Below are positions 7,738 through 8,232 of a DNA stretch of 8,232 nt, one piece after another. This stretch comes from JAUVXJ01 sp034430275 (GTDB lineage Bacteria > Chloroflexota > Anaerolineae > UBA7937 > B3-Chlor), in NCBI GenBank assembly GCA_034430275.1, contig DAOUEW010000148.1, positions 1 through 8,232 on the forward strand, in the 5' to 3' direction. Position numbers and translations under genes: made by a program. A model generated the notes under the pieces. The model worked only from the letters and a program-made list of their open reading frames with translations. It was not told where the DNA came from and did no database searches. The stretch's first letter is position 1. Each line of letters starts with the position of its first letter.

Positions 7738-7745
7738 GGAGGAAC
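7738..7745 (+). promoter_or_regulatory. Ribosome-binding site of the aldolase gene
   Basis: TGGAGGAA ends five bases before the ATG at 7751. It supports this start, which precedes the conserved first strand of the barrel by about ten residues. Confidence 0.8.
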
Positions 7746-7750
7746 AACCC

Positions 7751-8232
7751 ATGAAAGGAACTGCCTATCGCCCAGGGGGCATCAATCCAGCCCTGATCAC
7801 ACCCTTCACACGGGATGACAGGATAGACGAGGAAGCGCTTCGCGGGCTTCTACGCTTCGTGAGACCCCACGTGGACGGCGTCGTCCCCTGTGGCACCACG
7901 GGCGAGTTTGTGTATCTGTCCCACGCCGAGCGCCGTGAGGTCCTCGAGATCTGTATAGACGAAGTCGGATCCGAGCTCCCGGTCATCGCGGGCACGGGTG
8001 CAGCCTCGACCCGCGAGGCCATCGAGCTGGCCCGCCACGCCGAGGAAGCCGGCGCCACCGCTTGTCTCGTGGTCACACCGTACTACCTGCATCCTTCGGA
8101 CAAGGGCGTGTATCAGCACTTCTACGAGGTGGCGAAGGCCGTCGATCTGCCCATCATCTTGTACAACATCCCCCAAACCGTGGATGCCTATCTTCCGCGA
8201 CAGGTCCTGGAGGACCTCAGCGAGATCGACAA
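7751..8232 (+). CDS. DapA/N-acetylneuraminate lyase superfamily aldolase (3' end cut by window edge)
   Basis: A class I aldolase-type TIM barrel; 160 residues are present and full-length members have about 290-310. Seen: GGINPALITPFTRDDRID (9-26) as the first strand and loop, the GTTGE pyruvate-carboxylate motif (48-52), PVIAGTGAASTREAIELAR (77-95), VVTPYY (107-112), and LYNIP (137-141) with the active-site Tyr138. The Schiff-base lysine would lie near residue 166, just past the edge. In E. coli dihydrodipicolinate synthase an Arg five residues after this Tyr (YNVPSRTG) binds the substrate. Here the matching stretch is YNIPQTVD, with no Arg. It is therefore more likely a keto-acid lyase, such as a 2-keto-3-deoxy sugar-acid aldolase or N-acetylneuraminate-lyase-type enzyme, than lysine-pathway DapA. 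It shares a strand with the 415-residue gene but sits 372 bases downstream. Confidence 0.92.
   Translation, partial: MKGTAYRPGGINPALITPFTRDDRIDEEALRGLLRFVRPHVDGVVPCGTTGEFVYLSHAERREVLEICIDEVGSELPVIAGTGAASTREAIELARHAEEAGATACLVVTPYYLHPSDKGVYQHFYEVAKAVDLPIILYNIPQTVDAYLPRQVLEDLSEID

Larger units (their letters stand above)
7379..7750 (+). other. 372-base gene-free interval with several inverted repeats
   Basis: No convincing gene lies here. Four local stem-loops are visible on the plus strand. GAGGCC/GGCCTC (7396-7401 with 7416-7421) lies just after the upstream stop and has no U-run. CAAACA/TGTTTG pairs 7501-7506 with 7514-7519. GTTGC/GCAAC pairs 7562-7566 with 7576-7580. A two-part stem, GCAAA plus CAAGC (7589-7599) with GCTTG plus TTTGC (7607-7619), has a seven-base loop. 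No clear sigma70 promoter and no known riboswitch or T-box signature is seen. A structured leader or a non-coding RNA is possible. So is a decayed gene. Confidence 0.4.

Noticed and set aside
7431..7754. A 107-codon plus-strand frame ending in a 4-base ATGA overlap with the aldolase start.
   Set aside because: Composition is unlike a protein (many Pro, Ser, Arg and Thr, only three acidic residues). The AGGAG lies too close to its ATG and there are no motifs. The overlap is suggestive, but I treat the region as non-coding.

Overview
The window looks like a chromosomal segment of a moderately GC-rich bacterium. It holds a T-box leader, good Shine-Dalgarno sequences, sigma70-type promoters and an archaeal/eukaryotic-type prolyl-tRNA synthetase. 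This combination suits Gram-positive-type or Chloroflexota-like lineages. That placement is inference and is held loosely. I see no tRNA or rRNA gene, transposase, integrase or CRISPR array.

Left part (1-5908, all on the minus strand, read right to left): a probable operon starts at a polytopic membrane protein of the lysylphosphatidylglycerol-synthase-TM/flippase-like family (4874-5908). It runs through a FAD-dependent oxidoreductase (3585-4877, overlapping the first gene by 4 bases), a UDP-glucose 6-dehydrogenase (2118-3503), a holo-ACP synthase (1728-2090) and a 60-residue two-helix membrane protein (1488-1670). A perfect 10-bp stem-loop separates the last two genes. After a gap of about 110 bases comes an independent unit: a textbook promoter (1345-1373), a full proline-type T-box leader with its terminator (about 985-1310), and proS (931 to beyond position 1). 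The T-box reads a proline specifier (CCG) and carries the UGGU tRNA-acceptor bulge, so charged versus uncharged tRNA-Pro should set proS expression.

Middle (5909-6130): a divergent intergenic region. The plus strand has a near-consensus promoter (TTGACA, 17 bases, TATCAT) and a leader of about 130 nt.

Right part (6131-8232, plus strand): a 415-residue soluble protein that I do not recognise, then a 372-base gene-free interval with several inverted repeats, then the first 160 residues of a DapA/N-acetylneuraminate-lyase superfamily aldolase that runs off the window. The aldolase keeps the GTTGE motif and the active-site Tyr but lacks the Arg that dihydrodipicolinate synthases use, so it is probably a keto-acid (sugar-acid) aldolase and not lysine-pathway DapA. 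The unknown protein, the structured interval and the aldolase are the least explained part of the window.
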